Below, piece after piece: positions 1 to 9,439 of a stretch of 28,628 nucleotides of DNA. The stretch covers positions 1 through 28,628 of the forward strand of contig DATMIB010000001.1 of assembly GCA_035554635.1 (NCBI GenBank), given 5' to 3'. Source of the stretch: RPQJ01 sp035554635. GTDB lineage: Bacteria > Pseudomonadota > Gammaproteobacteria > Steroidobacterales > Steroidobacteraceae. Every line of letters starts with the position of its first letter. Within the stretch, counting starts at the first letter, position 1. The notes under the pieces are model-generated. The model saw only the letters and a program-made list of their open reading frames with translations, had not been told where the DNA came from and did not search any database. A program made the position numbers and the translations under genes.

Positions 1-50
1 CGGACGTGCCGGCAGGCGTGCACTGACGACGACGACGGCTCGCCGCTGGG

Positions 51-995
51 CTAACTCAATGCCCGGACACGCCGTGGCACGCCGACACCGCATTCGAGTC
101 CGGCGCGGTCCCAGCCTCCGGCCTCGGCGGCGGCCTCGTACGTGCGCGAGAGGAATTCCATCAGCAGGGCCTCCGGATCGTCCGCGGTGCGCACGACCTC
201 GTACGGCAGCAGGAACTCACCGAGCTTCGGCTCGTAGTACGCGCCCGACCCAACCGTGCGCTCGCGAAAGCCGGTCGGCTCGGGATAGGCGTACGAGTAG
301 AACGCCGCAGTTGGGAAGCTGTCGTTGCCCGGCCAGAAGCCCGCGCTGCTGACTTCGTGCGAATACGCCTCTCGCGCCACCGCGTCGGGCAGCCCCGGCA
401 CGCCGCCCGGGTGCAGCGGGGCGGGGCGTCCGGAGAAGCGCGTGACGGCCAGGTCGAAACTGCCCCAGAAGAAATGCACCGGGCTCGCCTTGCCGAGGAA
501 AGCCGTGCGAAACCGCTTGAAGATCCGGTCGGCCTGCACGAGCGCGCGCCAGAATGCGTGCGCGGCCGCGGCGTCGTAGGGCCGCCGCACGACGTCTTTC
601 GAGAACGGCACCGGCTCCGGCATTTCGTTCGGGAGTTCGTTGACCGTCACTTCGATGCCGAGGTCGTGCAGGACGCCGAGCACTCGCGCATGGAAGTCCG
701 CGATCGACTGCGGGGCGAGCGCGATCGCGCGGTCGCCGCCCGCGCTCGTACGCACGTGAAGCCGGTGCGCGAGGAAGTCGAACTCCATCTCGAAAACTTC
801 GTCGCCAGCCGGGATCGGCGACGTGCCGAGCCCGCGCGCCGTCACGTACAGCGGCACCTGCCACGAATGGTTGAGCCACTCGGTCAATGCGATGCGCACC
901 TTGCCGACGACCTGGGTCCGCAGCTGCAAGCCGAGGAGCGTATCGCGGGACTGTGCGTAATCGAGCCTGGGCCAGGCAGTTCCGGAGCGGGCCAT
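51..995 (-). CDS. DUF5996 family protein
   Basis: This 314-residue protein matches what I know of the DUF5996 family across its whole length. Recognisable blocks are the N-terminal VGKVRIAL...NHSWQVPLYVTARGL, then FDFLAHRLHVRTS, SPVHFFWGSFDLAVTRFSGR, and the C-terminal YSHEVSSAGFWPG and FYSYAYPEP. The family has no established biochemical function that I can state. It has no signal peptide or membrane segment, so it is probably cytoplasmic. I chose the ATG at 995 because AGGA sits six bases upstream and family similarity begins just after it. The open frame runs further upstream, to 1229, without recognisable content. It is divergent from the aldo/keto reductase gene. Confidence 0.85.
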   Translation of the reverse strand: MARSGTAWPRLDYAQSRDTLLGLQLRTQVVGKVRIALTEWLNHSWQVPLYVTARGLGTSPIPAGDEVFEMEFDFLAHRLHVRTSAGGDRAIALAPQSIADFHARVLGVLHDLGIEVTVNELPNEMPEPVPFSKDVVRRPYDAAAAHAFWRALVQADRIFKRFRTAFLGKASPVHFFWGSFDLAVTRFSGRPAPLHPGGVPGLPDAVAREAYSHEVSSAGFWPGNDSFPTAAFYSYAYPEPTGFRERTVGSGAYYEPKLGEFLLPYEVVRTADDPEALLMEFLSRTYEAAAEAGGWDRAGLECGVGVPRRVRALS

Positions 996-1142
996 GAAGC
1001 ATCCTGCAGGGCATGGCGCGGATCGGCGCGGTGGCCAGCATGCGCCGACACGCCGGGAGCGTAAAGCCATGCGGCACCCTGGGGTGTCGTGCCACCGGCA
1101 GCCCGCAGCGGTCCGCCGATTTGGCACAATCGCCGCTCCGGT

Positions 1143-1162
1143 GACGCCCCGTGAGGGGCGTC
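1143..1162 (+). promoter_or_regulatory. Leader hairpin with GTGA tetraloop before the aldo/keto reductase
   Basis: Positions 1143-1150 (GACGCCCC) pair perfectly with 1155-1162 (GGGGCGTC) around a GTGA loop, a GNRA-type tetraloop. The hairpin ends 27 bases before the ATG at 1190 and would lie in the 5' leader of the aldo/keto reductase-creBCD transcript. No T-tract follows, so it is not a standard terminator. An mRNA-stability or translation role is inference. Confidence 0.4.
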
Positions 1163-1189
1163 GGTGCACTTTGCCAGCGAGGTGATGCC

Positions 1190-2164
1190 ATGACGTCGAG
1201 CGACCAGCACGCGGGCCATCGGCTGACACGACGCGCGTTCCTGCGCGACACCACCGTCGCGGCGACGGCCGTGGCCTTGGCGCCCACGGCGTTTGCGGTC
1301 GACGCCGCCGCGCCCGACACGAGCCCGTTGCCGACGCGCGCCATTCCCTCGACCGGCGAGCGGCTGCCGATGGTCGGCCTCGGCACGAATGCCTACGGCG
1401 TCACCGACGCCGCCGAGATCGCCAAGCGACGCGACGTGATCGACCGGCTCGTGCGGCTCGGTGCGAAGGTCGTCGACACGGCGCGCGCCTATGGCGATTC
1501 CGAACTCGTCGTGGGCCGCATCCTGCAGGACCTCAAGGCGCGCGACCGGGTGTTCCTCGCAAGCAAGACGCCGATCGACGGCGACCTCGCGGAGCCCACC
1601 CAGATCGTCGCGGAGACGTTCCGTCGCCTCGGCACCGACAAGCTCGACTTGCTGCAGATCCACAACATGCACGGCGTCGCGGCGCTGCTGCCGGCGCTGC
1701 GCAAGCTCAAGGAGGAACGCCGGGTGCGCTACGTCGGTGCGACCACCTCGCGCGACGACCAGTACGGCGAGCTGCTGGCGGCGATGCGGGCGCATCCGCT
1801 CGACTTCATCCAGGTCGACTACTCGATCGGCAATCGCAACGCGGCCAGCGAAGTGCTGCCGCTCGCCGCCTCGCGTGGCATGGCCGTGCTGGTCAACATG
1901 CCTTACGGCGGGCGTCGCGACGGCAACCTGCTGCGCAAGCTCGGCGACCGGCCGCTGCCGGCCTGGGCCGGCGAGCTCGGCGCCAAGAGCTGGGCCGAGG
2001 TGCTGCTCAAGTACGTGCTGTCGCATCCGGCGGTCACCTGCGCGATCCCCGGCACGACCAGCGTCGCGAACCTCGAAACGAACGTGCAGGCGTCCCGCGG
2101 CGCCCTGCCCGATGCCAGGCTCCGCCAGCGCATGGAGGCGGACTGGGACGCCCTCGTGCTCTGA
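1190..2164 (+). CDS. Tat-exported aldo/keto reductase
   Basis: This 324-residue protein begins with a twin-arginine signal (HRLTRRAFLRDT, residues about 9-20) and a hydrophobic alanine-rich stretch ending near AFAVDAAA, so it is predicted to be folded in the cytoplasm and exported. The mature part is an aldo/keto reductase TIM barrel. The catalytic tetrad is visible: Asp and Tyr in VDTARAYGDSE, Lys in ASKTP and His in LLQIHNMHG. The substrate is unknown. The start is set by GAGGTGA eight to nine bases upstream of the ATG. The gene ends 14 bases before creB, so it probably heads a four-gene operon. Family members normally use NADPH, which is odd for a periplasmic protein. Confidence 0.88.
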   Translation: MTSSDQHAGHRLTRRAFLRDTTVAATAVALAPTAFAVDAAAPDTSPLPTRAIPSTGERLPMVGLGTNAYGVTDAAEIAKRRDVIDRLVRLGAKVVDTARAYGDSELVVGRILQDLKARDRVFLASKTPIDGDLAEPTQIVAETFRRLGTDKLDLLQIHNMHGVAALLPALRKLKEERRVRYVGATTSRDDQYGELLAAMRAHPLDFIQVDYSIGNRNAASEVLPLAASRGMAVLVNMPYGGRRDGNLLRKLGDRPLPAWAGELGAKSWAEVLLKYVLSHPAVTCAIPGTTSVANLETNVQASRGALPDARLRQRMEADWDALVL

Positions 2165-2178
2165 ACGCGACCCCGCCG

Positions 2179-2868
2179 ATGATCCTGATCGCCGAAGACG
2201 AACCTGCGATTGCAGAGACGGTGCTCTACGCGCTCCGGGCCGAGGGTCACGCGGCGGAGCACGTGCTGATCGGCGGTGATGTCGTGCCGCGCGTGCGCGC
2301 CGGCGGCATCGACCTCGTCGTGCTCGACGTCGGCCTGCCCGACGGCTCCGGGTTCGACGTCTGTCGCGCGTTGCGCGAGGTCAGCGACGTGCCGGTGATC
2401 TTCCTCACGGCGCGCGCCGGCGAGATCGACCGCGTCGTGGGGCTCGAGTTGGGCGCCGACGACTACGTGGTCAAGCCATTCTCGCCGCGCGAGCTCGTCG
2501 CCCGCGTACGGGCGCGATTGCGGCGGCACGCGTCGGGCGCGCAGACCGGCTGGCAGCGCTTCGGCGCGTTCGAGTTCGATCGCGTCGGTCGCCGTCTGCG
2601 CTACCACGGCCAGCCCCTGGACCTGACCCGCTACGAGCACGGGCTGCTCGAGACGCTGCTGGCACGACCGGGGGCGGTGTTGTCGCGCGAGCAACTCATG
2701 GATCGCGTCTGGACCGACGCGCTCGACAGCGGCGACCGCACCGTGGACACGCACGTCAAGACCTTGCGCTCCAAGCTGCGCGCGGCCGCAAGCCACGCGG
2801 GACGCGACGACGTCGACCCGATCCGCACCCACCGCGGCGTCGGTTATTCGCTCGACGCGGGCACCTGA
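2179..2868 (+). CDS. creB: Response regulator CreB (OmpR/PhoB type)
   Basis: This 229-residue regulator has an N-terminal receiver domain with the acidic pair in AEDE, phospho-acceptor Asp50 in VLDVGLPDGSG, Thr77 in FLTA and Lys99 in VVKPFSPRE. A C-terminal winged-helix domain of OmpR type (about residues 130-228) ends in DTHVKTLRSKL...HRGVGYSL. The wording around DVGLPD.SGF and GLE.GADDYV.KPFSPRE is close to E. coli CreB. It should be phosphorylated by the CreC encoded 14 bases downstream and bind TTCAC direct repeats, one of which lies upstream of creD here. In Aeromonas and Stenotrophomonas homologous systems affect beta-lactam responses (established knowledge). No such target gene is in the window. 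Confidence 0.9.
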   Translation: MILIAEDEPAIAETVLYALRAEGHAAEHVLIGGDVVPRVRAGGIDLVVLDVGLPDGSGFDVCRALREVSDVPVIFLTARAGEIDRVVGLELGADDYVVKPFSPRELVARVRARLRRHASGAQTGWQRFGAFEFDRVGRRLRYHGQPLDLTRYEHGLLETLLARPGAVLSREQLMDRVWTDALDSGDRTVDTHVKTLRSKLRAAASHAGRDDVDPIRTHRGVGYSLDAGT

Positions 2869-2882
2869 ACCGGCTGCATCGC

Positions 2883-4325
2883 ATGCGGATCGGCCTGCGC
2901 ATCCTGCTCGGCTATTTCCTGATCGTCGCGCTCGCGGCGCTGCTGCTCGGACGCGTGTTCCTGCAGGAGGTCAAGCCCGGCGTCCGGCAGGCCATGGAGG
3001 ACACGCTGGTCGACACCGCCAATCTGCTGGCAGAGCAGGCCAAGGACGATCTGCTCGCCGGTCGCATCGACACGGGACGCTTCGCGGCGAGCGTGCGCGC
3101 ACTGGCCGACCGCGATCCTGGGGCGGAGATCTGGGGCTTCGGCAAGCGCCGGATCGGCACGCGCATCTACATCACCGACGCCCGCGGCATCGTCGTGTTC
3201 GATTCGGACGGCCACGACGTCGGTGCCGACTACTCCCGCTGGAACGACGTCTACCTGACGTTGCGTGGGCGTTACGGCGCGCGCTCGACGCGTGTCGATC
3301 CCGCCGACGACGCTTCCACCGTCATGCACGTGGCCGCACCGATCGTCGACCGCCGCGACGGCCGCGAGCGCATCGTCGGCGTGCTGACCGTGGCCAAGCC
3401 CAACCAGACGATCGCGCCGTTCATCGCCCGCAGCCAGGACACGATCCTGCGCTGGGGCTTCGTGCTGCTCGGCGCCGCACTCGCAATCGGCGCACTGGCC
3501 TCGTGGTGGCTGTCGCGGCAGCTCGGCGTGCTGCACCGCTACGCCGTGGCGGTCACGGCCGGCGAGCGCGCCAGCCCGCCCGACGCGCCGGGCGAGTTCG
3601 GCGACCTCGGCCGCGCGCTGGCGACGATGCGCGAGCGGCTCGAAGGCAAGCAGTACGTCGAGCGCTACGTGCACGCGCTCACGCACGAGATGAAAAGCCC
3701 GCTCGCGGCGATCCGTGGCAGCGCCGAGCTGGTCGAGGCGGGTGGCGAGGCGATGCCGGCCGAGGACCGCCGGCGTTTCGTCGCGACGATCCGCGCCCAG
3801 GGCGACCGCCTGGCCGAGATGATCGACAAGCTGCTCGCGCTCGCCGCGGTCGAGCACCGGCAGCAGATCGAGCAGCCCGAGCCGGTCGACCTGCCGAAGC
3901 TGATCGACGAGGCAACCGCGCAGCTCACCGCGAAACTGGCGGGCCGCGGCTTGCGGGTCCAGGTCGAAGCGCCGTCGACGGCCGTGGTGCAGGGCGACCC
4001 GTTCCTGTTGCGCCAGTCGATGGTCAACCTGCTCGACAACGCGGCGGACTTCGCGCCTTCGGGCAGCACGGTCGAGGTTTCGGTGTCGCGCGGCGGTGCG
4101 CATTGGATGGTCACGGTCGCCGACCGCGGACCCGGTGTCCCGGCGTACGCGTTGGCTCGCACCTTCGAACGCTTCTATTCGCTGCCGCGGCCCGACGGCG
4201 GCAGCCGCAGCAGCGGCCTCGGCCTCTGTTTCGTCGCCGAGGTGGCGACGCTGCACGGTGGCGAGGCGACGCTCGCCAATCGCGAGGGCGGTGGCGCCGT
4301 GGCACAGCTCGCGCTGCCGGCCTGA
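2883..4325 (+). CDS. creC: Sensor histidine kinase CreC
   Basis: This 480-residue inner-membrane kinase has a first transmembrane helix at residues about 8-27, a periplasmic sensor domain with the CreC-like block GTRIYITDARGIVVFDSDG, and a second helix near 185-207. An HAMP-like linker follows, then a DHp domain with phospho-acceptor His268 in LTHEMKSPLAA. The catalytic domain shows the N box (QSMVNLLDNAADF), G1 (DRGPGVPA) and G2 (SSGLGLCFV). Its length and His position agree with E. coli CreC. It lies 14 bases after creB in the same transcript and is followed by creD. All kinase motifs are intact, so it should be functional. The signal sensed is not evident from sequence. Confidence 0.9.
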   Translation: MRIGLRILLGYFLIVALAALLLGRVFLQEVKPGVRQAMEDTLVDTANLLAEQAKDDLLAGRIDTGRFAASVRALADRDPGAEIWGFGKRRIGTRIYITDARGIVVFDSDGHDVGADYSRWNDVYLTLRGRYGARSTRVDPADDASTVMHVAAPIVDRRDGRERIVGVLTVAKPNQTIAPFIARSQDTILRWGFVLLGAALAIGALASWWLSRQLGVLHRYAVAVTAGERASPPDAPGEFGDLGRALATMRERLEGKQYVERYVHALTHEMKSPLAAIRGSAELVEAGGEAMPAEDRRRFVATIRAQGDRLAEMIDKLLALAAVEHRQQIEQPEPVDLPKLIDEATAQLTAKLAGRGLRVQVEAPSTAVVQGDPFLLRQSMVNLLDNAADFAPSGSTVEVSVSRGGAHWMVTVADRGPGVPAYALARTFERFYSLPRPDGGSRSSGLGLCFVAEVATLHGGEATLANREGGGAVAQLALPA

Positions 4326-4330
4326 TCGAC

Positions 4331-4346
4331 TTCACGCTCGCTTCAC
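4331..4346 (+). promoter_or_regulatory. CreB-binding direct repeat (cre tag)
   Basis: TTCAC at 4331-4335 and TTCAC at 4342-4346 are separated by exactly six bases, matching the published E. coli consensus TTCAC-N6-TTCAC. The site lies in the 86-base gap between creC and creD, just as creD carries its own CreB-regulated promoter in E. coli. This supports separate activation of creD by CreB. No convincing -10 or -35 was identified around it. Confidence 0.75.
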
Positions 4347-4411
4347 CGGGGCGCCATCGCGGCTTCGCGTGGGGCGTCGAGACTGTCGACGACCCACCCG
4401 CCGGAGGCAGC

Positions 4412-5749
4412 ATGCGACTGAGCCTGAAGATCCTGCTGGTCATCGCCATGACCATCGCCCTGTTGATTCCGCTCACGATGATCCGCGGCACGGTCCACGA
4501 CCGGCAGCGCTACCGCGCCGAGGCGGTCGCGGACGTCGCGAAAAGCACGGCCGGCGAGCAGACGCTCGAGGCGCCCGTGCTGTTCGTGCCCTACGAGGAC
4601 CGCACCGTCACGACGACGACCGACGACCGCGGCGTCCGGCAGCAGGCCGAACACGTCGAGGTCGGCACGCTGGTGTATTTCCCCGAGCAGCTGCGGGTCG
4701 GCGGCACGATGCGCTCGATCCCGCGCATGCGCGGTCTGCACGAGGTGCGCGTCTATGAGCTCGATGCCGCGATCCGCGCGGACTTCAGCGTGCGCCTGCC
4801 TTCGCCGACGGACTCCCGGACGGCACGCACGTACGGCGAGCCGCGTCTCGGCTTCGGCATCGAGGACGTGCGCGGGCTCGTCGGCGTCCCGACGCTGCGG
4901 GTCGCCGGGGCCGCGCACGCGCTGCAGCAGGGGCTCGGCCATGGCGACCGCCGTGGGCTGCACGTGCGGCTCACGGCACCGGCGAACGATGCCGTGCTCG
5001 CGTTCGACGTCGAGTTCGACGCCACGCTGCAGGGCACCGAGGCACTGGCGATCGCGCCGCTCGGCGCGCGCAACGAGATCACGCTGGCCTCGAACTGGCC
5101 GCACCCGCAGTTTCGCGGCGACTTCCTGCCACGGACCCGTCGCGTGGGCGACGACGGCTTCCGGGCGCTCTGGGAGATCTCCTCGCTCGCGACCAATGCG
5201 CAGGCCCAGTACCGGGCACGGATGCAGAACCGCGAAGTCCCGGCGGGTATCGACGCCATCGCCGTGTCGCTGGTCGACCCGGTCAACGTCTATTCGCAGG
5301 TCGACCGCGCGACCAAGTACGGCCTGTTGTTCGTGCTGCTGACCTTCGTCGCGTTCTTCATGTTCGAGTCGCTGCGCCAGCTGCGAATTCACCCGATCCA
5401 GTACGGGCTGGTCGGGCTGGCGCTCGCGATCTTCTTCCTGTTGCTGCTGGCGCTCTCCGAACGCATCGCGTTCGGCATTGCGTACGTGATCTCTGCGACC
5501 GCATGCATCGGCCTGATCGGCTACTACCTCGGCCACGTGCTCCGTGCCCGCGCGCGCGGCGTCGGATTTGCCGCGACGCTGGCCACGCTCTACGCGGCGC
5601 TGTACGGCCTGCTGATCAGCGAGGACAACGCGCTGGTGCTCGGCGCCGGCCTGCTGTTCGTCGTGCTCGCCGCGATCATGGTGCTGACGCGCAAGGTCGA
5701 CTGGTACCAGGTTGCCACGCTGCCGTCGTCGCCCCTGCCCGCCGACTGA
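4412..5749 (+). CDS. creD: Inner membrane protein CreD (Cet)
   Basis: This 445-residue protein is close to the usual CreD length of about 450. It has an N-terminal membrane helix (residues about 5-24), a large periplasmic domain containing APVLFVPYEDR and the family block TLQGTEALAIAPLG, and about five transmembrane helices between residues 300 and 435, including YGLLFVLLTFVAFFMFE. GGAGG at 4403-4407 sets the ATG at 4412. The frame is open much further upstream, but that part is a shadow of creC. CreD is the classic target of CreBC, and its loss or gain alters envelope integrity and beta-lactam or colicin tolerance in enterics. The TTCAC repeat just upstream supports the same regulation here. 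Confidence 0.9.
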   Translation: MRLSLKILLVIAMTIALLIPLTMIRGTVHDRQRYRAEAVADVAKSTAGEQTLEAPVLFVPYEDRTVTTTTDDRGVRQQAEHVEVGTLVYFPEQLRVGGTMRSIPRMRGLHEVRVYELDAAIRADFSVRLPSPTDSRTARTYGEPRLGFGIEDVRGLVGVPTLRVAGAAHALQQGLGHGDRRGLHVRLTAPANDAVLAFDVEFDATLQGTEALAIAPLGARNEITLASNWPHPQFRGDFLPRTRRVGDDGFRALWEISSLATNAQAQYRARMQNREVPAGIDAIAVSLVDPVNVYSQVDRATKYGLLFVLLTFVAFFMFESLRQLRIHPIQYGLVGLALAIFFLLLLALSERIAFGIAYVISATACIGLIGYYLGHVLRARARGVGFAATLATLYAALYGLLISEDNALVLGAGLLFVVLAAIMVLTRKVDWYQVATLPSSPLPAD

Positions 5750-5768
5750 AGCAGCGACTCATGATGCC

Positions 5769-5799
5769 GTCGGGCGGCCGCATGGGCGGCCGGCCCGAC
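5769..5799. terminator. Hairpin between convergent creD and sulfatase genes
   Basis: A GC-rich stem pairs 5769-5780 (GTCGGGCGGCCG) with 5787-5799 (CGGCCGGCCCGAC), with one bulged base and a CATGGG loop. It sits in the 60-base gap between two converging genes, where a bidirectional terminator is expected. No T-tract follows on either strand, so classical intrinsic termination is uncertain. Confidence 0.4.
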
Positions 5800-5809
5800 A
5801 GCCCGTAAG

Positions 5810-7486
5810 TCATTGGTCCTCGAGCGCCTGGCAACTGCCGCCACCGCAGTTGCGGAACTGGCTCAACCAGCCCGCGAGCAGGTTGCGCACGCCGGCCCAG
5901 GAGGGGTCGGCGTGACGGCTCGCGAGCTGGCCGGGGTCGGCCGGCAGGTTGTAGAACTCCTTGCTGCCCAGGCCGTCCTGCCATTCGACGTAGAACTGGT
6001 CGGCCGGTGTGGTCCGACTCAGGTCGGTGGTGCGCACGGCCCGGAACGGCACGCGCGGCGGCATCTTGCTCGACTCGACGGAGCCCAGGTATTCCACCAG
6101 GAAGCGCTTGCGCCAGTTCGTCTCGAGCGGGTTGCGCAACAACGGCAGCAGCGAGCGGCCGTCGACGGCGAGCCCGGGCGTGATGCCGGCGAAGTCGGTC
6201 ACCGTCGATGCGAGGTCGTTGGTCAGTGCGGCACGGGTCGTGACCTGCCGCGGGAAACCGGGCGCGCGGATGTACAGCGGCACGCGGATCGATTCCTCGT
6301 ACCCGAGCACCTTGTCGGTCAGGCGGTGGTTGCCGAGGAAATAGCCGTTGTCGGAGGTGAAAATGAACACGGTCCGTGACCATTCGTCGCGAGCCTGCAG
6401 CGCGCTCACCAGCATGCCGACGAGGTCGTCGACCGCACGCAGCGAAGTGAGTCGGTCGCGGTATTGCCGCTTGAGGCAGGCCACGTCCTGGGTCGTGAGC
6501 GCGGGTACCTGGCGCATCCAGCTCGGCTTGTCGCGCATGTCGGCTTCGTTGAAGTTTGCCGGTCGTGGCGCCTGCACCGTCGCAGGCAGCGTCCCCGCGT
6601 GTCGCGGTGCCGGCCGGATCGACTGGTTCCACGCCGTGTCCGCGCAACCGCTCAGCACGGGCGTGGGCCCTTCGAGGTGCGGCGCGGTCGGTGCCACGAG
6701 CAGGAAGAACGGCCGTGCGTCGTCGAGCGCGTCGGACTCGACGATGAAATCGCGCGCGCGACGGGCGATCACGTCGGTCTGGTAGTCGGTGGTCGCGGTG
6801 CCGTGTCGCACGAGACGTCCGTTGTCGTTGATCGTGTAGTCGTACATCTGGAATGCGCGGAGCCCGTCGACGGTGTCGTCCATCAGGCCCTGCCAGTCGT
6901 TCCAGCCCGGCGGTACATAGCCGTGGTCGTCGACCGGTGTCGTCGGGTCGTTGTCGGCGCCGTAGTTGTTGAAGTACTTGCCGACGAGACCGGTGCGATA
7001 GCCGCCCTTCTGCAGCCAGAGTGCGAGCGTGGACGAGTCGTCGAAGCGGTGCACGCCGCCGAGCGGACGACTGTTGGTGAACACGTTGTGGTTGTGCGAG
7101 TAGAGGCCCGTGAACAGCGTGGCACGCGACGGGCAGCACCAGGAGGTCGTGACGAACGAGTTGCTGAACTGCGTGCCGGTGTCGATCACCTTCGACTTGA
7201 GCTTCGGCATCAGGCCGAGGCCGACCATGCGCGCCAGCGAGTGCGTGTCGAGGTCGTCGGCCAGCACGATGACGACGTTGGGCCGGGCGAGCGTGGCGTC
7301 GGGTGCGGCCACCTCGCTGGCGGCGTCCCGGCCCGACGAGGACTGAGACATGCGCGCGGCCGTGTCGCCCTCGACACCGACCGCATGCGTCGAGCCGCCG
7401 GCGAGCAGCGCCAGCGTGCCGACCGTGAACCACGTGAGGAATGACGCAGCGAACCGCCGCCGCTCGAACGATGATGCGTCCGCCAT
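5810..7486 (-). CDS. Exported sulfatase (formylglycine type)
   Basis: This 558-residue enzyme has an N-terminal export signal (ERRRFAASFLTWF followed by a hydrophobic run; the RRRF could be twin-arginine). The sulfatase domain begins at RPNVVIVLADDLD, where the two Asp residues bind metal. Cys117 lies in CCPSR, the C-x-P-S-R motif whose Cys is converted to formylglycine in type I sulfatases. The TSDNGYFLGNHRL block is typical of arylsulfatase and glucosamine-6-sulfatase relatives. It should hydrolyse a sulfate ester outside the cytoplasm; the substrate is unknown. The ATG at 7486 directly precedes the signal. A longer frame upstream has no family content. No formylglycine-generating enzyme is encoded in the window. 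Confidence 0.87.
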   Translation of the reverse strand: MADASSFERRRFAASFLTWFTVGTLALLAGGSTHAVGVEGDTAARMSQSSSGRDAASEVAAPDATLARPNVVIVLADDLDTHSLARMVGLGLMPKLKSKVIDTGTQFSNSFVTTSWCCPSRATLFTGLYSHNHNVFTNSRPLGGVHRFDDSSTLALWLQKGGYRTGLVGKYFNNYGADNDPTTPVDDHGYVPPGWNDWQGLMDDTVDGLRAFQMYDYTINDNGRLVRHGTATTDYQTDVIARRARDFIVESDALDDARPFFLLVAPTAPHLEGPTPVLSGCADTAWNQSIRPAPRHAGTLPATVQAPRPANFNEADMRDKPSWMRQVPALTTQDVACLKRQYRDRLTSLRAVDDLVGMLVSALQARDEWSRTVFIFTSDNGYFLGNHRLTDKVLGYEESIRVPLYIRAPGFPRQVTTRAALTNDLASTVTDFAGITPGLAVDGRSLLPLLRNPLETNWRKRFLVEYLGSVESSKMPPRVPFRAVRTTDLSRTTPADQFYVEWQDGLGSKEFYNLPADPGQLASRHADPSWAGVRNLLAGWLSQFRNCGGGSCQALEDQ

Positions 7487-7633
7487 GACAACACTCCCTG
7501 TCGTCGACTCGCGCCTGTCGCCGATTCTGGGCGCCAGTCCCCTGCGCCGCAAGCGGCGCGCCGAAACGCGCAAGAGGGGATGCTGCAGTCGTATCATCGT
7601 GCGCCGCGAAAGTCCTGAACCCGCGAGCGTCCG

Positions 7634-8704
<1,071 letters not shown>

Positions 8705-8803
8705 CGCACGACGGGCCCGATCCGCTACGGTAGCGTTCGGTCCCGCCCAGCTGCGGCCGGGCACTGAGGGACAAGGACACGTTCCACCGCGCACCACGCC
8801 ACG

Positions 8804-9421
8804 ATGGCCACCGCCGCGACACCGCCGCTCGTGATCCGCCCGCTGACACCGGAGCGCTGGCCCGACCTCGAGGCCGTCTTCGGCGCTCGCGGCTGTTCGG
8901 TCGCGCGACGGTGCTGGTGCATGTACTACCGGCTTAGCGGCGGCGACGCGTTTGGCTCGATGCAGGGCGGGGAGCACGCGCAATCCCGCAAGACGCAACT
9001 GCAGTCCCTGGTCGAGGCGCGGCGGCCGCCCGGCCTGGTCGGTTACCGCGCGACCGATTTCGCACCCGTCGGCTGGGTCTCGCTCGGGCCACGCGCCGAC
9101 TTCGCACGGCTGGTGCGCTCGCCCGTGATGAAGGCCGTCGACGACAGGCCGGTCTGGTCGATCGTCTGTTTCGTCGTGCCGTCGCCACTTCGGGGCCAGG
9201 GTGTCGCCCGTGCACTGCTCGACGGGGCCGTCGAATATGCGCGGTTGCAGGGCGCGACGGTGCTCGAGGCTTATCCCGTCGATCGCGTTGAACCGTCGAA
9301 CGCCGAGTCGATGTGGTTCGGGGCGAAGACGATGTACGACCAGGCCGGCTTTCGCGAGGTGGCGCGACGCAAGCCCGAGCGACCGGTCGTGCGGCTCGAA
9401 CTCGGCGCCACGCAGGGCTGA
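8804..9421 (+). CDS. GNAT family N-acetyltransferase
   Basis: This 205-residue protein has a GNAT fold with the acetyl-CoA motif A in VVPSPLRGQGVARALLDGAV at about residues 125-145. An unusual Cys-rich stretch near the N-terminus (GCSVARRCWCMYYR) resembles the CWCM block of one GNAT subfamily. The target amine is unknown. No clear ribosome binding site precedes the ATG, so the start is chosen by similarity (VIRPLTPERW). It opens the plus-strand archipelago of small enzymes and is 18 bases upstream of a methyltransferase gene, suggesting cotranscription. An inverted repeat CGCTAC-G-GTAGCG at 8723-8735 lies upstream and could be operator or promoter sequence. Confidence 0.8.
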   Translation: MATAATPPLVIRPLTPERWPDLEAVFGARGCSVARRCWCMYYRLSGGDAFGSMQGGEHAQSRKTQLQSLVEARRPPGLVGYRATDFAPVGWVSLGPRADFARLVRSPVMKAVDDRPVWSIVCFVVPSPLRGQGVARALLDGAVEYARLQGATVLEAYPVDRVEPSNAESMWFGAKTMYDQAGFREVARRKPERPVVRLELGATQG

Positions 9422-9439
9422 CGCGAGGAGGCCGCGATC

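Noticed and set aside
1..50. End of a possible gene before DUF5996
   Set aside because: The 50 bases are too short to identify any frame, and no terminator or promoter signal was visible.
1141..1155. Second cre-like site (GTGAC...GTGAG) upstream of the aldo/keto reductase
   Set aside because: The spacing is five instead of six bases and the half-sites deviate from GTGAA. The bases are better explained by the hairpin at 1143-1162.
3503..4411. Possible 300-residue N-terminal extension of CreD
   Set aside because: The extension overlaps creC in another frame, is Arg/Ala-rich, and a GGAGG site with a family-matching ATG sits at 4412.
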